Part shown: positions 19,141-29,763 of the stretch, piece by piece | How the letters are laid out: every line of letters starts with the position of its first letter | Numbering within the stretch: position 1 is the stretch's first letter | DNA from: Blepharisma stoltei | Taxonomy: Eukaryota; Ciliophora; Heterotrichea; Heterotrichida; Blepharismidae | Length of the DNA: 64,000 nt | Direction of reading: 5' to 3' | NCBI GenBank assembly: GCA_914767885.1 | Contig: CAJZBQ010000030.1 | Coordinates: 62,001-126,000 of the forward strand | Notes under the pieces: generated by a model | What the model was told of the DNA's origin: nothing | Databases searched by the model: none | The model's input: only the letters and a program-made list of their open reading frames with translations | Position numbers and translations under genes: made by a program

Positions 19141-20998
19141 TTATACAGATGGTCTTAAATGGTATTCGTGTTCTAAATTCTCAATTTTTGAGTTTAAATT
19201 GACTGCGTTTACTTCAATCCAGTCCAAAGCTTCTAAATACGTGTCTAAAATTGTTTCTAAATCCAGTCCATTTTCCTGCTCAGTCTCAAATGTATCATTT
19301 ACACTTTTCGTGATTTTTTGCATATTTTTTTCAAGGTCACTTATATTTAGCTTCACTGAGTCTGCTGCCTTATAAATATCTCCTATTAATTGAATTTTTC
19401 TGATAAAAATATTTCTATTTTCTTATTTTTTTATATAAAATAAGATATATATGCCTTAGCTATTCATAGATATTAAATATTTTAACCATATTTTCCTTAT
19501 CATCATGCCTTAGTCCTTTTCCAAAAAATCCACCTATATTCATTTGTGTCAGGATTTTTTCCAGCTCTTTATCAATTACATCTAAAGCTCCTGACAAGTC
19601 GTTTTGTTCAGCAGTAATCAAGTCCATCGTTTCATTAGCTAGCTTACTATCGCTTTTTACCTTATCTAATACATCTCTCAGTGTGATTATTTCTTTTTGG
19701 CAATCATAAGCTGATTTTTCAATGCCAATGGATTTTTCAGTGACTTCTCTAAATGCAAGTGCTTGACTGTCGAGCTCAGTTTTCCAGTCCTGGAATAAGT
19801 CTTGAATTCTTCTTTTGCTTAATCCCCCTCCGTAAGAGAACAAAACCATTGAAAAAACTTTTTTAAAAAAACAAAAAAACCCTGAAAGCATAAAAATTTT
19901 TATAAAACATATTTAAAATATAAGTATTAATTTTAATAATGAAATCTAGCTAACTCTGTTTAATCTGACTGCTTGCTTCTCAAAATTTACAAATTAAATT
20001 AATTTTTACTTTTCAATTTCTTCTAATTGGGATTTTTTTAAAATTTTGCTATAAGCAAATTCACATATAATATAATTTTTTTAAAAAAATACTAGCACCT
20101 CTAAAGATGAAATTTGCCGCTCGTTCATGGGGGGAGTTAAAATCTGCTTTTTGCTGTCTTCTAGCTCTTTCGATATTTTTGAGCTGTCTTGAGTAGAAGT
20201 TTGAGGGGCTGTAGAAGGGAGAGTTACTTGTGGGGCGGTAGAAGTGGCAGAAAACCCTGATGGATTCATAAAAAAGCCAGCTGAGGAGGATTGGGGAGGC
20301 TTGGGCTGGGTAGAAGACACTTGAGGGAAAGCTTGCTGAGAAGTAGAAGGGAAAGCAGAAGAAGTCATTTGAGGCACAGAAAAAGGAGGCTGGGTAGTTG
20401 TAGATGGAACTTGAAAAGGAGACGGCTGAGAAGCTTGGAAAGGAGATTGCACAGGAGGAGGAGCTTGAAAAGGAGACTGGGTTGTTGGAGGCTGGACTGA
20501 CTGAAAAGGGTTAACTGTAGATGGCGGGGCTAAACTTTGATTTGGACCTTGAGCAAAAGGATTAGTAGAAATAGAAGGAACTTGTGTAGGAGGCTTAGTC
20601 ACTGTGAATGGGCTTGGAGACATATGCCCTGTGCCAGTTGTAAATGGTTTATTTGGAGTTTGGATAGAGCTTTGTAAAGTATTGTAGCTAGGCATCCCAA
20701 TAGAAGTATTCATACCTGTATTAAAAGAACTTTGTGGAGGATTCCCCACAAAAGGGTTAGGTTGCCCTGGCCTGCTGCCTCCAAAAGGATTATTCTGAGC
20801 CATACCTTGTCCAAATGGGCTTGGCTGAGGATTTCCGATTTGATACTGAGAAGGAGTTTGAGCCGCATAATTTGGCTGGAATGGCTGCTGGCCTGCAGGT
20901 GTAAAGGAATTTGTAAAAGGATTTGTAGTCTGAGGCCGCCCATAAGCTGGCTGAGGTTGAAAAGAATTATTCATATTTAAATTTTTTAAGAATTGCAT
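19141..20998 (-). CDS. NUP62: Nucleoporin Nup62/Nsp1-like, interrupted by two IESs
   Basis: N-terminal 290 residues are Pro/Gln/Ser/Thr-rich with scattered FG-type dipeptides (PFGQG, NPFGGS, NPFAQG, AGFFM). The C-terminal part is coiled coil: IQDLFQDWKTELDSQALAFR matches the Nsp1_C start, and ALDWIEVNAVNLNSKIENLE matches the conserved LQWIDQNSxxLxxKxE end. Nup62 forms the central FG channel complex of the nuclear pore. A MITE-type IES (19820-20094) separates the two halves and a 94 bp IES (19373-19468) splits the coil. It lies 5 bp from the next minus-strand gene, very compact. Confidence 0.87.
19373..19468. other. IES, TA-bounded, in Nup62
   Basis: TA at 19467-19468 and 19373-19374, 94 bp apart. 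Excision joins MVKIFNI to YKAADSVKLNISD through a shared TAT codon. Several other TA dinucleotides lie nearby, so the exact ends are moderately certain. Confidence 0.75.
19820..20094 (+). mobile_element. C-rich-end MITE acting as IES in Nup62
   Basis: TA at 20093-20094 and 19820-19821, 273 bp apart. Excision gives GAG-GTG-CTA-AGC-AAA (EVLSK) in frame. On the plus strand it begins TAATCCCCCTCCGTAAGAGA and carries the internal block AACTCTGTTTAAT seen in the 389 bp copies. The far end lacks the G-rich terminus, so this copy is truncated or diverged. Confidence 0.85.
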
Positions 20999-21003
20999 TA
21001 AAT

Positions 21004-21981
21004 TTAATTAATTCTCTTCAAAAAATCCGCAATTAGAGAATTTGTATGTATTTCTTTCTGCTCTTGCACATTCACTGGTTTTTTAAATCTCAAAGCTTCT
21101 GGGTCCGCCCCGTTTTCAAACCTATCCACCCATCTTGCTACTTTTTCTGGTTTTGTGTTACAAATTGATGCAGCAAGGTCTTTGTTATTAGTTTGGTAGT
21201 AGTAAAAAATGGAATTTCTAATGGTGTCTCTCTGAAACTCTCCTTCTGAATGTATAGAATCCTCATCGCTTAGCTCTCTTCCATTAGCTACCTTATCTAG
21301 CCAATTCTGTATCTTATAAACTGGCATCCCTAGTTCCTGGGATAGTGCCACCTTACTGACCCCTTCTGCGATTTTTTTTACAATGACTTTTTTGGACTCA
21401 GCTGACTTCAATAAATCATTAGGTGTTATTTCTCCATATAAAATCAATACTTTTTTCTTTGGAATTCTCATAGCTTTGCTTATATCTTTTAAGCTGGAGC
21501 CTTTGTCTCGCAGTTTTATACAGTCGTTTTTCATTTCTATCATTTTTGAAGCAATTTCTGAAGGGACTTGCTTTCAGTCGCCTAAGGAATGGACGAGCTC
21601 TAGGGAAAGGTTAAAAAGTTTGGAAATTAAAGAGGGTGAAATATTTTTTTCATACAGGTCGCGGACTCTGGTTTTTATGAGTTCCATATGGGAACTCAGC
21701 TCATTTTCCCCTTTTTTGACTGGGATTTGAGGTTTTTTAAATAGAGCATGCTCTTTTGGCCGCTTCACAGGAAGCTGCAAAGGCTCAGGTTTCAGTTTTT
21801 CTATTTTCGTCGTCACAAATTTAACACCAGATAAAGGCAGCAAATGCTCTTGAAAAAACTCATGCATTTCCTCTTCAAAATTCTGGATAAACGCTTGAAA
21901 CTTACCTTGGACTTCTCTTTCAATTTCTAAAAACCTTTGAAAAGCTTGAATAATCGGCTCTTTTTCTTCGACTGAGGACAT
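21004..21981 (-). CDS. Unknown protein with repeated helix-turn-helix-like units
   Basis: One frame of about 325 residues when the TGA at 21574 is Trp (HSLGDWKQVPSE). N-terminal 60 residues are helical and acidic. From residue 110 on there are repeated units that look like short helix-turn-helix segments: SPSLISKLFNLSLELV, SLKDISKAMRIPKKKV, SKVALSQELGMPVYKIQNWL and LAASICNTKPEKVARWVDRF. This hints at DNA binding, but no named family is recognised. It sits 5 bp upstream of NUP62 on the same strand. No IES. Confidence 0.65.
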
Positions 21982-22023
21982 TTATTAGACCCCCTAAATT
22001 TTTTTGCTAAAAAATTTTTAAAA

Positions 22024-25000
22024 TTAATGATTTATTATTGAAAAATTATTTGCCTTCATAATAAAAGAATTTGGCCTGCTAGTATCCGCGCGTGAAAACT
22101 CGTTCAGCCGCTTGTCTTCGGTGTCTCAGCAAGAGTCGTATTCTGACTCAGGAGGGCTATGGACTGAAATAAAATAGTCAGTATTCTTTTCAAATTGGGT
22201 CATTATTTTGCTTCTTTTTTCTCCGATTCCTAAGACGTCGTTTTCTCGGCGGAATTTTCGCTTGTAGATGATAAAAATGTTTTCAATGCCAGCCATTGTG
22301 ATACCGATTGCAGATAAGGAGCCGAAAACTGCTCCTAAAAGCCCGCTGATAAGTGCTATAAAGGTTTGCTTTGGAATTCTTTCAGTATATAAGCTATTTT
22401 CACTTAATTTCAGTCAAATTTTGAGCTTTAAGCTTGAGGTAAAAGGCAAATCTTTTACCTCATACTGAGAGCCTGGTGATGGTGGAGAAGTCAATGACAC
22501 ATGATAGCCAGTTAACTCGTCAGTCCAGTCATCAACATAAGACCTAAACAGCGAAGGAGTCATAGTAAAATAAAATTGAGTCGCGTCAAAACCTCTAAAA
22601 AGTGTCTTATCAGCTGGAATAATTGACTGAAAAATGCTGCTCCTCTCGTGAGGAATTGAAGAAGAGGCAGTCACGTTTACGCTAATTGCAGAGGTGTAGC
22701 TTGATTTTTCAACTAACTCCCCCCCCTCCGTGTGAACAAAACCATTAGAAATATCGTTATTTTTTGCCCACAAACCCACCCTCCGTGAGTGAACAAAAAA
22801 TTTTTTTAATAGAAAATTTTTTTTTATGGAAAAAAAAAATTGATATATAAATGATAATTAGTAATATGAAATCTAAAGCTAATTCTGTTTAATTTTAAAC
22901 AAATTGCTTTTTTAAAACATAAATTTAATAAATTAAAATTAATATTTGCTTTCCAGTTTTTGCGAATTAGGATTTTTTTAAATTTCGAAAAAAAATATTT
23001 TTTATATAAAATTTATATATAATTTTTTTTAAAAAAAAAAAAATAACCCCCCTCCGTGAGTGAACAAAATTTTTTTGTTCACTCACGGAGGGGGGGGGGA
23101 GTAAATAAAACTCTATATATGCGTCAATTAAGATAATGCACTGGGTGCACCAAAAAGTGACTTGGCAATTTCTGTCCTGGACTTTGGAACATGTAAGCTT
23201 AGATCTTTCAAAAGATATAGTTTATACCCTTATATAGATTTCTTTATCGAAATATGTAATGGACGGTTGAATGACCAAGACAGACTACAAGCAAACGCAC
23301 CAATTTTTTAAAATGGCTTTATTATTAAATTAATTTAAATTTAAGATATCCGTTGAGACTAGGACTGATTAATATCTTACTTAATTTTTTTCCTGTTTTT
23401 GGGAATTTAACATCAAAAAATAAATTTGGATAAATAAAGTAGATTTTTAAATAAATAGTGCCAATTTGTTTACGGCCATTGCTCTATAAAAGCCGATGTT
23501 TGTATTGGACGCTGATCATTCTTTATGAAGCTATTAATGGCTATATATGATGTTCATTAGCAAAATTTAAATATATTTAAAAATTAAAAATATATATGTC
23601 GAGTTGCATTTTTCGGAAGGATAAATTTGTAAATAAACAATGCCGATTTGTTCATGATCAAATGCTATAAAAGCTAAATTTTGCATTGTACGCTTATTGC
23701 TGTTTATAAAGCTTTTAATGGCTCATCACCAAGGTCTTCAAACTCAAAGCAGGCCCGGTAGAGGACAGTCGGTTATGTCGCTATTTATTTTTGTAGTTTA
23801 AAACTAGGGACTTTTAAATAATGAGGAGTCTGATCTAAGATGCACAAGACCTGAAGCCCGTAGGGTAGTTACATTTTCAAATAGGTCATCCATAAAGATT
23901 CATAAGCTATATAGAGTGATGAGTATAAGAAATCCCTTGGTTACAAGAATCAATCCCAACTACACAATTCCCTCCATACTGATAAAATAGCGCAGAAACT
24001 GTTATATTTGCTGGGTACTCTTTAACATCATTTTCTAGCGAAACTGAAGGTAACAGATTTTTTATCTCCGTAACATTATCAAGACTATAGTTCAATACTT
24101 CACTGCAAATCATTACAACTGCTACAAATATGAAAATTAGCGTAAAAGCTCCACCAAGCTTAGTTGATTTCATATACATTGTAGCATTTAAAGTATGATT
24201 ATGAATATCCTGATAAATATCAATATAACTATAATATTTTCTAACATCCTCTGTAAGAACTGTAAATAATAAAGTAACAATACAAACTAAACCAGCTGTA
24301 AGAATAAGGAGGTTTATTATCAGAGAAGTATCATATGAAGAGTAAGTAGAAGGCTGCAAAGAAAGATATGAAGAAACTGTCTTTTTGTCTAATGGTGAAG
24401 ATGCACCTATAGGACAATATTTACTTGTGGGGCAGTCTCTACAGATAAGAGCTCCATAGTTGGCATTAAAAGTCCCTTCATCACAAGGGTAGCACTGTCT
24501 TGATGTATTGCCTCCTTTAGATGGGTTATAAGTCCCTGGAGGACAAAGTATGCACTCTTTAGCTCCATATTTTTCATTATAAGACCCTTTTGGGCACATA
24601 TAACATTCGCCATTATCAAGGTATGTCCCTGGGCTACAAGTCCATACACATGCAGCATTACTGGGACATTTAATATTAATTTCTATAAAATTGCTTTTTC
24701 CTATAGAAGTTCTCATAGTTTTCCCTAGCACTGCTCCTCCTCCATGCACATAAATGCTTTTTTTATAGTAAATATAAGCAGAAGCGTAAAAATAATCAGG
24801 CAAATTCCCTACAAATTGATATGTATGCTCTGGTATATTAAGGATATAGACACTTTTTAATGGGTCAGTGCCCCATTTCTGGCCTCCAATAATTGCTATG
24901 TAACTTCCTATAGATTTTATTATGGCTTCATCTCGGCTTATAGGGTCAGATGCACTAGGACTTTTGGCTAAATTTGTTCATATTTTTGTGGTGAAATTGA

Positions 25001-27274
25001 ACATGTCAGCTCTTCCTAATGGTTTTTCTCCGTGTGTGGAGCCGTACATTGTGAATAAAATTGAATTGCCATATGGGTCGATTCGGAAATCGCATGCCGG
25101 ATTTTTTACAGGCTCAGGACCTATCTTGTACCCGTCATAAACTAATCCGAATTCGTTGGTTAAGGTATCAAATACCCATATTTCATTGGTAAGGCCAAAT
25201 TTTGTTAGTCCTCCAAATATATAATATATCTGTTTAAATAATAGAAAATTTTTATATCTTCCCTAATAATAGTCTATTTAATAACTCTAGGCATATAAAA
25301 TATGAGGAAAATTAATTTGCATACAAGCATTACTGCGTCCGCTTGGCCTTACTGTAGAAGCTGGCTCTATTTTGCTTCACGTATCAGTCAAAATGTTAAG
25401 CAGATGCAAGTCATTTAAATAAAAATCCCCATCATACCCTCCAAAAACAACCATAGTATCTCCTTGAGAACTTGCTGCATGATTTTTTCTTGCTGATGGA
25501 ATATCTCCTTGCGGAACAATAGAGCTCCAAATTGCTTTATCAGGATCAAAAACCCACAAATCATTCATGGCTTCTCCATTATTTTCACCTCCAAATAGAT
25601 ACAAAAACCCTCCTAGGGCACATATAGAATGGCTTTTCCTTGCATTAGGGTTCACATACTCATAGCTTATAATTTTATACTCTAAAGGGTCTGTATCTAA
25701 ATCGAATTCAATTAAGGAGTTTAGTAAAAGATCTGTTAAAGCTGAGTATCCTCCTAGCATATAAAGATAATGGTCGTGCATTGTAAATCCATATGAGTCT
25801 CTAGGGACAATTTCAAAAAATTCTCCAGGCGCTACTTCTTGGTAGGTTCATATATATTCTGGGTCATTCAGGTCGACTTTCATGATATTTGTAACGTCAT
25901 CAGAAGTTTCATCTGACCATCCATATAGAAGATAAAAAGGAATGATAATTTTATGTTGAGAAAAAGATTTAGCTTAAATGATAGTTAATAAAATTGAGTT
26001 TTTTAAAAAAAATGATCTAATTTCTATATAGGTATTTTTTTGGCCCATAAAAAACATCGTTATATAAGATACTCCCTGTGAAGTAGCGATACTCAAAAGT
26101 ATGTGATGGGTTAGTAATGTTGACTCAATTATTGCTTGCTAAGTCATATCTAAAAAATTGTCGAGAGTATTCTTCTGATGTGCCTAACTGCCCCCTTTAA
26201 ATTGGGGAATTTTCTTTTAAATTGCTTCAATTTTATTTTTTTTAAAATTATAAATTGAGCAAAATACTTTGAATTTTAATTTATTTTTTTTTTAAAATTT
26301 GGATAAAAATTAATCGATTCAGTTGAAAACTGTTAAAAAGCATTTAATTTAAATTGTGTCGAAACTAATTTTATCAAAATTAGTATTTCATCAATAAAAT
26401 TCTTCTAATGAAAAAAAAAATTGTTCCAATTTAAGGGGGTTTAAGTACCCAAAAAATACAAATTTTACCGATTTTTTGTTCCAATTTAAAGGGGGGAGAG
26501 TAAAAATTCAGAAATGTCTCCAGCTGCTACATATATCGCCTGATTTCAATACTCAATTACAGGGCCATTTAGACGTGGAACTTCACTGCCTTGATATGGC
26601 TTTTTTTCTCATGTTAAGCTTTCTATTCTTATTAAAATGATTTAATAATTATACTAATCTACTAGTAAATAGAATTTCTCTCCATAAAAGTATATTAATC
26701 TTATATAAAATTAATCCAAATAATATATATCAAAGCTAAATATCTGTTACATATATAAATTGTTATCATATCCTTCTGGTATTGTTCCTCCGAATATTGC
26801 AAATTTTAGGGCACCAGATGGATCCTTATATTTCTTGTATCCGAATCTATATCTTGGGGAAGGGATTTCTCCGCCTTGATCAATTTGCAGCCACTGCAGA
26901 TTTACCAAATCAAAAGTCCACATATCGTTTTGTGGGCCTGATATAGAATTTCCTCCAAATATATATAGTTTATCATCATCTAAGTTTATGAAACCACCAT
27001 GAAAATATCTTGGAACTGAGTTAAGATTACCAGGACTTATTTCTGAAACTGGGTTTAAATTTGTTCACAGTTGAGAATCCAAAGAAAATTGTCAAACATC
27101 GTTATAAGTTGATACAGAACCAAAATTTCCTCCAAACGCAATTATCGAATTTCCATTGTCATAGTAGTCTAATACCAAATACTGCCGTTCACTTGGAGGG
27201 GAGTCTGTTGTAGGAATTCTTGTGAATCTCTGTGCATTTGCTGAAACTAATATAAATATAATGATTCTATACAT
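22024..27274 (-). CDS. Large kelch-repeat, Cys-rich, single-pass or multi-pass membrane protein with six IESs
   Basis: Signal peptide MYRIIIFILVSANA, then a kelch beta-propeller region (repeats with IIAFGGNFG, LYIFGGNS, LYMLGGYS, LYLFGGENN, MVVFGGYDG and IFGGLTKFG, each with a W/D-type partner such as NDLWVFDP). Next a Cys-rich GCC2/GCC3-like segment (CSPGTYLDNGECYMCPKGSY, CPPGTYNPSKGG, CDEGTFNANYG), a hydrophobic segment near 24300, a lumenal-type domain (VTASSSIPHERSSI, ATQFYFTMTPSLF) and a final membrane segment (TFIALISGLLGAVFGSLSA) with a short basic tail ending at TAA 22024. This domain order is common in ciliate surface proteins; function unknown. Joining 22.0-23.2 kb with 23.9-27.3 kb as one gene is inference from the in-frame IES at 23216-23911. 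Confidence 0.78.
22714..23103 (+). mobile_element. Full-length 388 bp C-rich-end MITE acting as IES in kelch gene
   Basis: TA at 22714-22715 and 23102-23103, 388 bp apart. Excision joins GAG-TTT-TAT-TTA to GTT-GAA-AAA-TCA (EFYLVEKS). Left end TAACTCCCCCCCCTCCGTGT with a second CTCCGTGAGTGAACAAAA 60 bp inside; right end is an inverted pair (CTCCGTGAGTGAACAAAA / TTTTGTTCACTCACGGAG) before GGGGGAGTA. Nearly the same as the 61805 copy over its length. Confidence 0.92.
23216..23911. other. Long IES (about 694 bp) in kelch gene, with an internal duplication
   Basis: TA at 23910-23911 and 23216-23217. Excision joins THHSI to SFERSKLTC, linking the NQGISY motif to the following Cys-rich piece. Inside, 23440-23560 and 23620-23735 are diverged direct repeats. 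Ends have no clear inverted repeats. Confidence 0.65.
23440..23735. repeat. Diverged tandem duplication inside the long IES
   Basis: The block around AAATAAATAGTGCCAATTTG...CTATAAAAGC...ATTAATGGCT is repeated about 180 bp further on as AAATAAACAATGCCGATTTG...CTATAAAAGC...TTTAATGGCT. No coding frame is shared. Confidence 0.6.
25222..25295. other. IES, TA-bounded, in kelch gene
   Basis: TA at 25294-25295 and 25222-25223, 72 bp apart. Excision joins INFPHILY to IFGGLTKFG, completing a kelch blade. Confidence 0.85.
25933..26034. other. IES, TA-bounded, in kelch gene
   Basis: TA at 26033-26034 and 25933-25934, 100 bp apart. Excision gives YGPKKYLLYGWSDET in frame. Confidence 0.82.
26185..26502. 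mobile_element. MITE of the TTGGAACAAAAAAT family acting as IES in kelch gene
   Basis: TA at 26501-26502 and 26185-26186, 316 bp apart. Excision gives GAA-TTT-TTA-GGC-ACA (EFLGTSEEYSRQFF). Ends: TAACTGCCCCCTTTAAATTG and TTCCAATTTAAAGGGGGGAG, inverted relatives. The inner sequence TTGTTCCAATTTAA matches the element at 15827-16103. Confidence 0.85.
26630..26757. other. IES, TA-bounded, in kelch gene (one end ambiguous)
   Basis: TA at 26756-26757 on the gene's 5' side; the other end is 26630-26631 or a nearby TA. Excision joins EGYDNNL to RIESLTWEKK (or IRIESL), continuing the kelch propeller. Confidence 0.7.
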
Positions 27275-27536
27275 AAACTAATATAAAAATATAACGAAAT
27301 GGCAATCTTAAAAAATATATAAAATTTGAGTAATGCTCTTAAATTTCATTTATAAGTGGCTTTTTAATTATTTGGATTCAAATTATTTGATTTTTTTAGA
27401 GAAAAGAATTAGCTTAAGTCTATGTGTCCAATTTCATGCTTTTTAAATATTTAATCAGTTCTGCATATTTCAGTCATTTATAATAGCTCTATATATAAAA
27501 AATCATCAGAATTATTAATAAAAATTATTCCTAAAT

Positions 27537-28919
27537 ATGAATGAAAGCCCAGCCTATTCAGTCAATCAATACATAGATAGCATTGGCTGAGGAAATTATC
27601 AAAGGAAACTCTTTTTGCGCTGTGTTCTCGTAAAGTTGAATTAGACCTATGCAAATGTTCAGGTTTGTATGATTTCAATTGGCTATTTTGGATCTGAATT
27701 CGAAAAACAGTGAGGCATATCTAACAAAGAGAAGGGGTTAATGGGGACAATTTATCAGCTTGGGTCTCTTTTAGGGTCATATTTGTGAGGAAGCATTTCT
27801 GATAATTATGGCCGTTCTTTTTCGCTTAAGAGAAGCATAATTTTGCTCATTATTGGAGGATTTTTATGGATTTTTTCTGAGAATATTATTGAAATATATA
27901 TTCTGTGCTTTATTTCTGGCATAGGAAATATTGGGGAATTAGTGCTAACACCGGTGGTTTTTAAAGAATTTTGTCCGATTAAAAATGTGAGTTTTGCGAC
28001 TATGCTCAATATAGGGTTTCCGATTGGAGGCCTTTTAATATCGATTATTGTAATTATTATCAGAATTATTGATAGCAATCATTTAGAGGACTGAAAATTT
28101 CTGACAATTATTATGGTTTTCTGCCAGATTTTGATTTTTATTGACAGAATTGATATGGACGAAACACCTGGATTTTTAGCTGTGAACCAAAAGCCACAAA
28201 AAGCAAAAGAAGTTTTACAAAATGTGGCGAAAAATAATAAATCGGATTTGAAAATAGGGAAAATAGAAATTCAGGAAAATATATCAAAAAATCATAGCAG
28301 AATAAGAATTTTACTATCTAAAACATATTTAAAGTCCAGTATTTTACTATCAATCATATATTTTCTCATTCTTTTTGGGACTTTTAGTCTCCTCTTATTT
28401 ATGCCCCGATTTCTTAAGAATTATTCATTAATCACAAAATATACAGTTATAGGTCTTCAGCAGGTGTCAGGAGTCCCTACTAATTTTTTAGCTTCATATT
28501 TAGTTAACACCAAGCTTGGCCGCACTCGAACACTTTCCTACTCATTGTTTATTATAAGCGTCACTATATTTTTGTTCAGCCTGGCAAATGATATTATTCT
28601 TGTATAATTCATGTAGATTATAATCGTGACTATGATAATGACAGGAATAAACAGTCTTGCATATGGAGCGTTATTTACAATTCCTCCTGAGGTTTATCCA
28701 ACTGAGGTAAGAAATTCAGCCCAAGGGCTATTTTTTGCATCTTCAAGAATAGGGGGAGTATCTGCTCCTTTAATAGCTGGAGTTCTTATTGATTTAGATG
28801 GAGGACAAGTAATGTGTCTGATGTGTTTTGGGATAGCTTATTTTTTAGCAGGGATTTGTGCTTTGTTTTTAAAAGAAACGAGGTCAGAATTAGATGATGA
28901 TAATCTAATAAGCTCTTAA
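27537..28919 (+). CDS. Major facilitator superfamily transporter
   Basis: Polytopic protein with about 12 hydrophobic segments. The MFS signature between TM2 and TM3 is seen as GSYLWGSISDNYGRSFSL, and a second-half relative near ASYLVNTKLGRTRTLS. The last TMs include PEVYPTEVRNSAQGLFFASS, close to the sugar/organic-cation transporter pattern PTxxR. Likely an organic solute or cation carrier (SV2/OCT-like branch); substrate unknown. Two exact 15 nt introns interrupt it, and TGA is Trp (SIGWGNY, EKQWGI, GSYLWGS). No IES seen. Start ATG 27537 begins MNESPAYSVNQYIDSIGW. Confidence 0.87.
27630..27644 (+). other. 15 nt intron in MFS gene
   Basis: GTAAAGTTGAATTAG, 15 nt. It contains an in-frame TAG; removal joins LRCVL to TYANVQVC in frame. 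Confidence 0.88.
28602..28616 (+). other. 15 nt intron in MFS gene
   Basis: GTATAATTCATGTAG, 15 nt with in-frame TAA. Removal joins ANDIIL to IIVTMIMTG inside a membrane segment. Confidence 0.88.
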
Positions 28920-29763
28920 TAGATTTATCATATTAAGTACTTTCAGCCTATTAAATAATTTTAATTGTTAAGAAATTTGGCTGGAGTATTCAGTAAAGGC
29001 GATTTATATAATTTAAAATGGTGCTAATAGAGAAGTTTCAAAATTTTTACATAATTTCTTCAGCAAAAAATTAATTTTGAATTTTAATCTTAATTAACTT
29101 AATTTCAGATATGCACCTTCTAAAGTCCGCTATGCGGCCTCACTACTTTTTTCACCTAATCACACTTTTATATGATGCTGCTGACGTCGAAATCCAACGT
29201 CAGGAAATTATTTTATTTCTGCTGATTAAAATATTTATTTGATAATTAATGATTTTGGTAATTATAAATTTTTAGAATCAATCCCCAAGTCCTCCAGTGG
29301 CTATATTAAAAGTGTAATAGTCATGGAACATCAGTATAAAGTCTAAGCTAGGGAATCAAGTGAATAAATTAAGGTTATATGATGCAGTCATAAGCGTAAA
29401 ATAAATTAAAAATTTTATTTAGTGTTCTTAATAATTTTTTTTTCAGTCATTTTTTAGCATTAAATCTGCAAATATAATGGCTCTGTTGAATAAAAATAAT
29501 GATATTAAAGTATGAAAACTTTAGTTTTGCTTTTGATAGATTTGTTTGACTAAGCGTTTCAAAAATTGCTAATAAGCATTTAATTTTCGCTAGTCGAAAA
29601 TTCAAGAACAATCTACTTAAGGAAACCCAAATCTTGACCGAAGCAAACAATAATTATTGAAAACCGCTTATAGATCGATTCCTAAAATAATATACCGTTA
29701 ATTAGATTAATATAATATTTTTCTATACCAATTATACTCTATCTTATTTCTAATATTATAATT
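28920..29763. other. Intergenic spacer, nothing recognised
   Basis: 844 bp of AT-rich DNA between the transporter and the tandem array. Short palindromes such as GACGTCGAAATCCAACGTC near 29193 occur. No ORF, RNA or element end was recognised. Confidence 0.5.

Noticed and set aside
20291-20980. Arg-rich and Leu-rich frames opposite NUP62
   Set aside because: Antisense shadows of the FG-repeat region, with biased composition and no independent evidence.
23907-24803. Kelch gene ending at the TAG near 23909
   Set aside because: The TAG lies just inside a TA-bounded IES; joining to 23216 continues the Cys pattern and the lumenal and membrane domains expected next.
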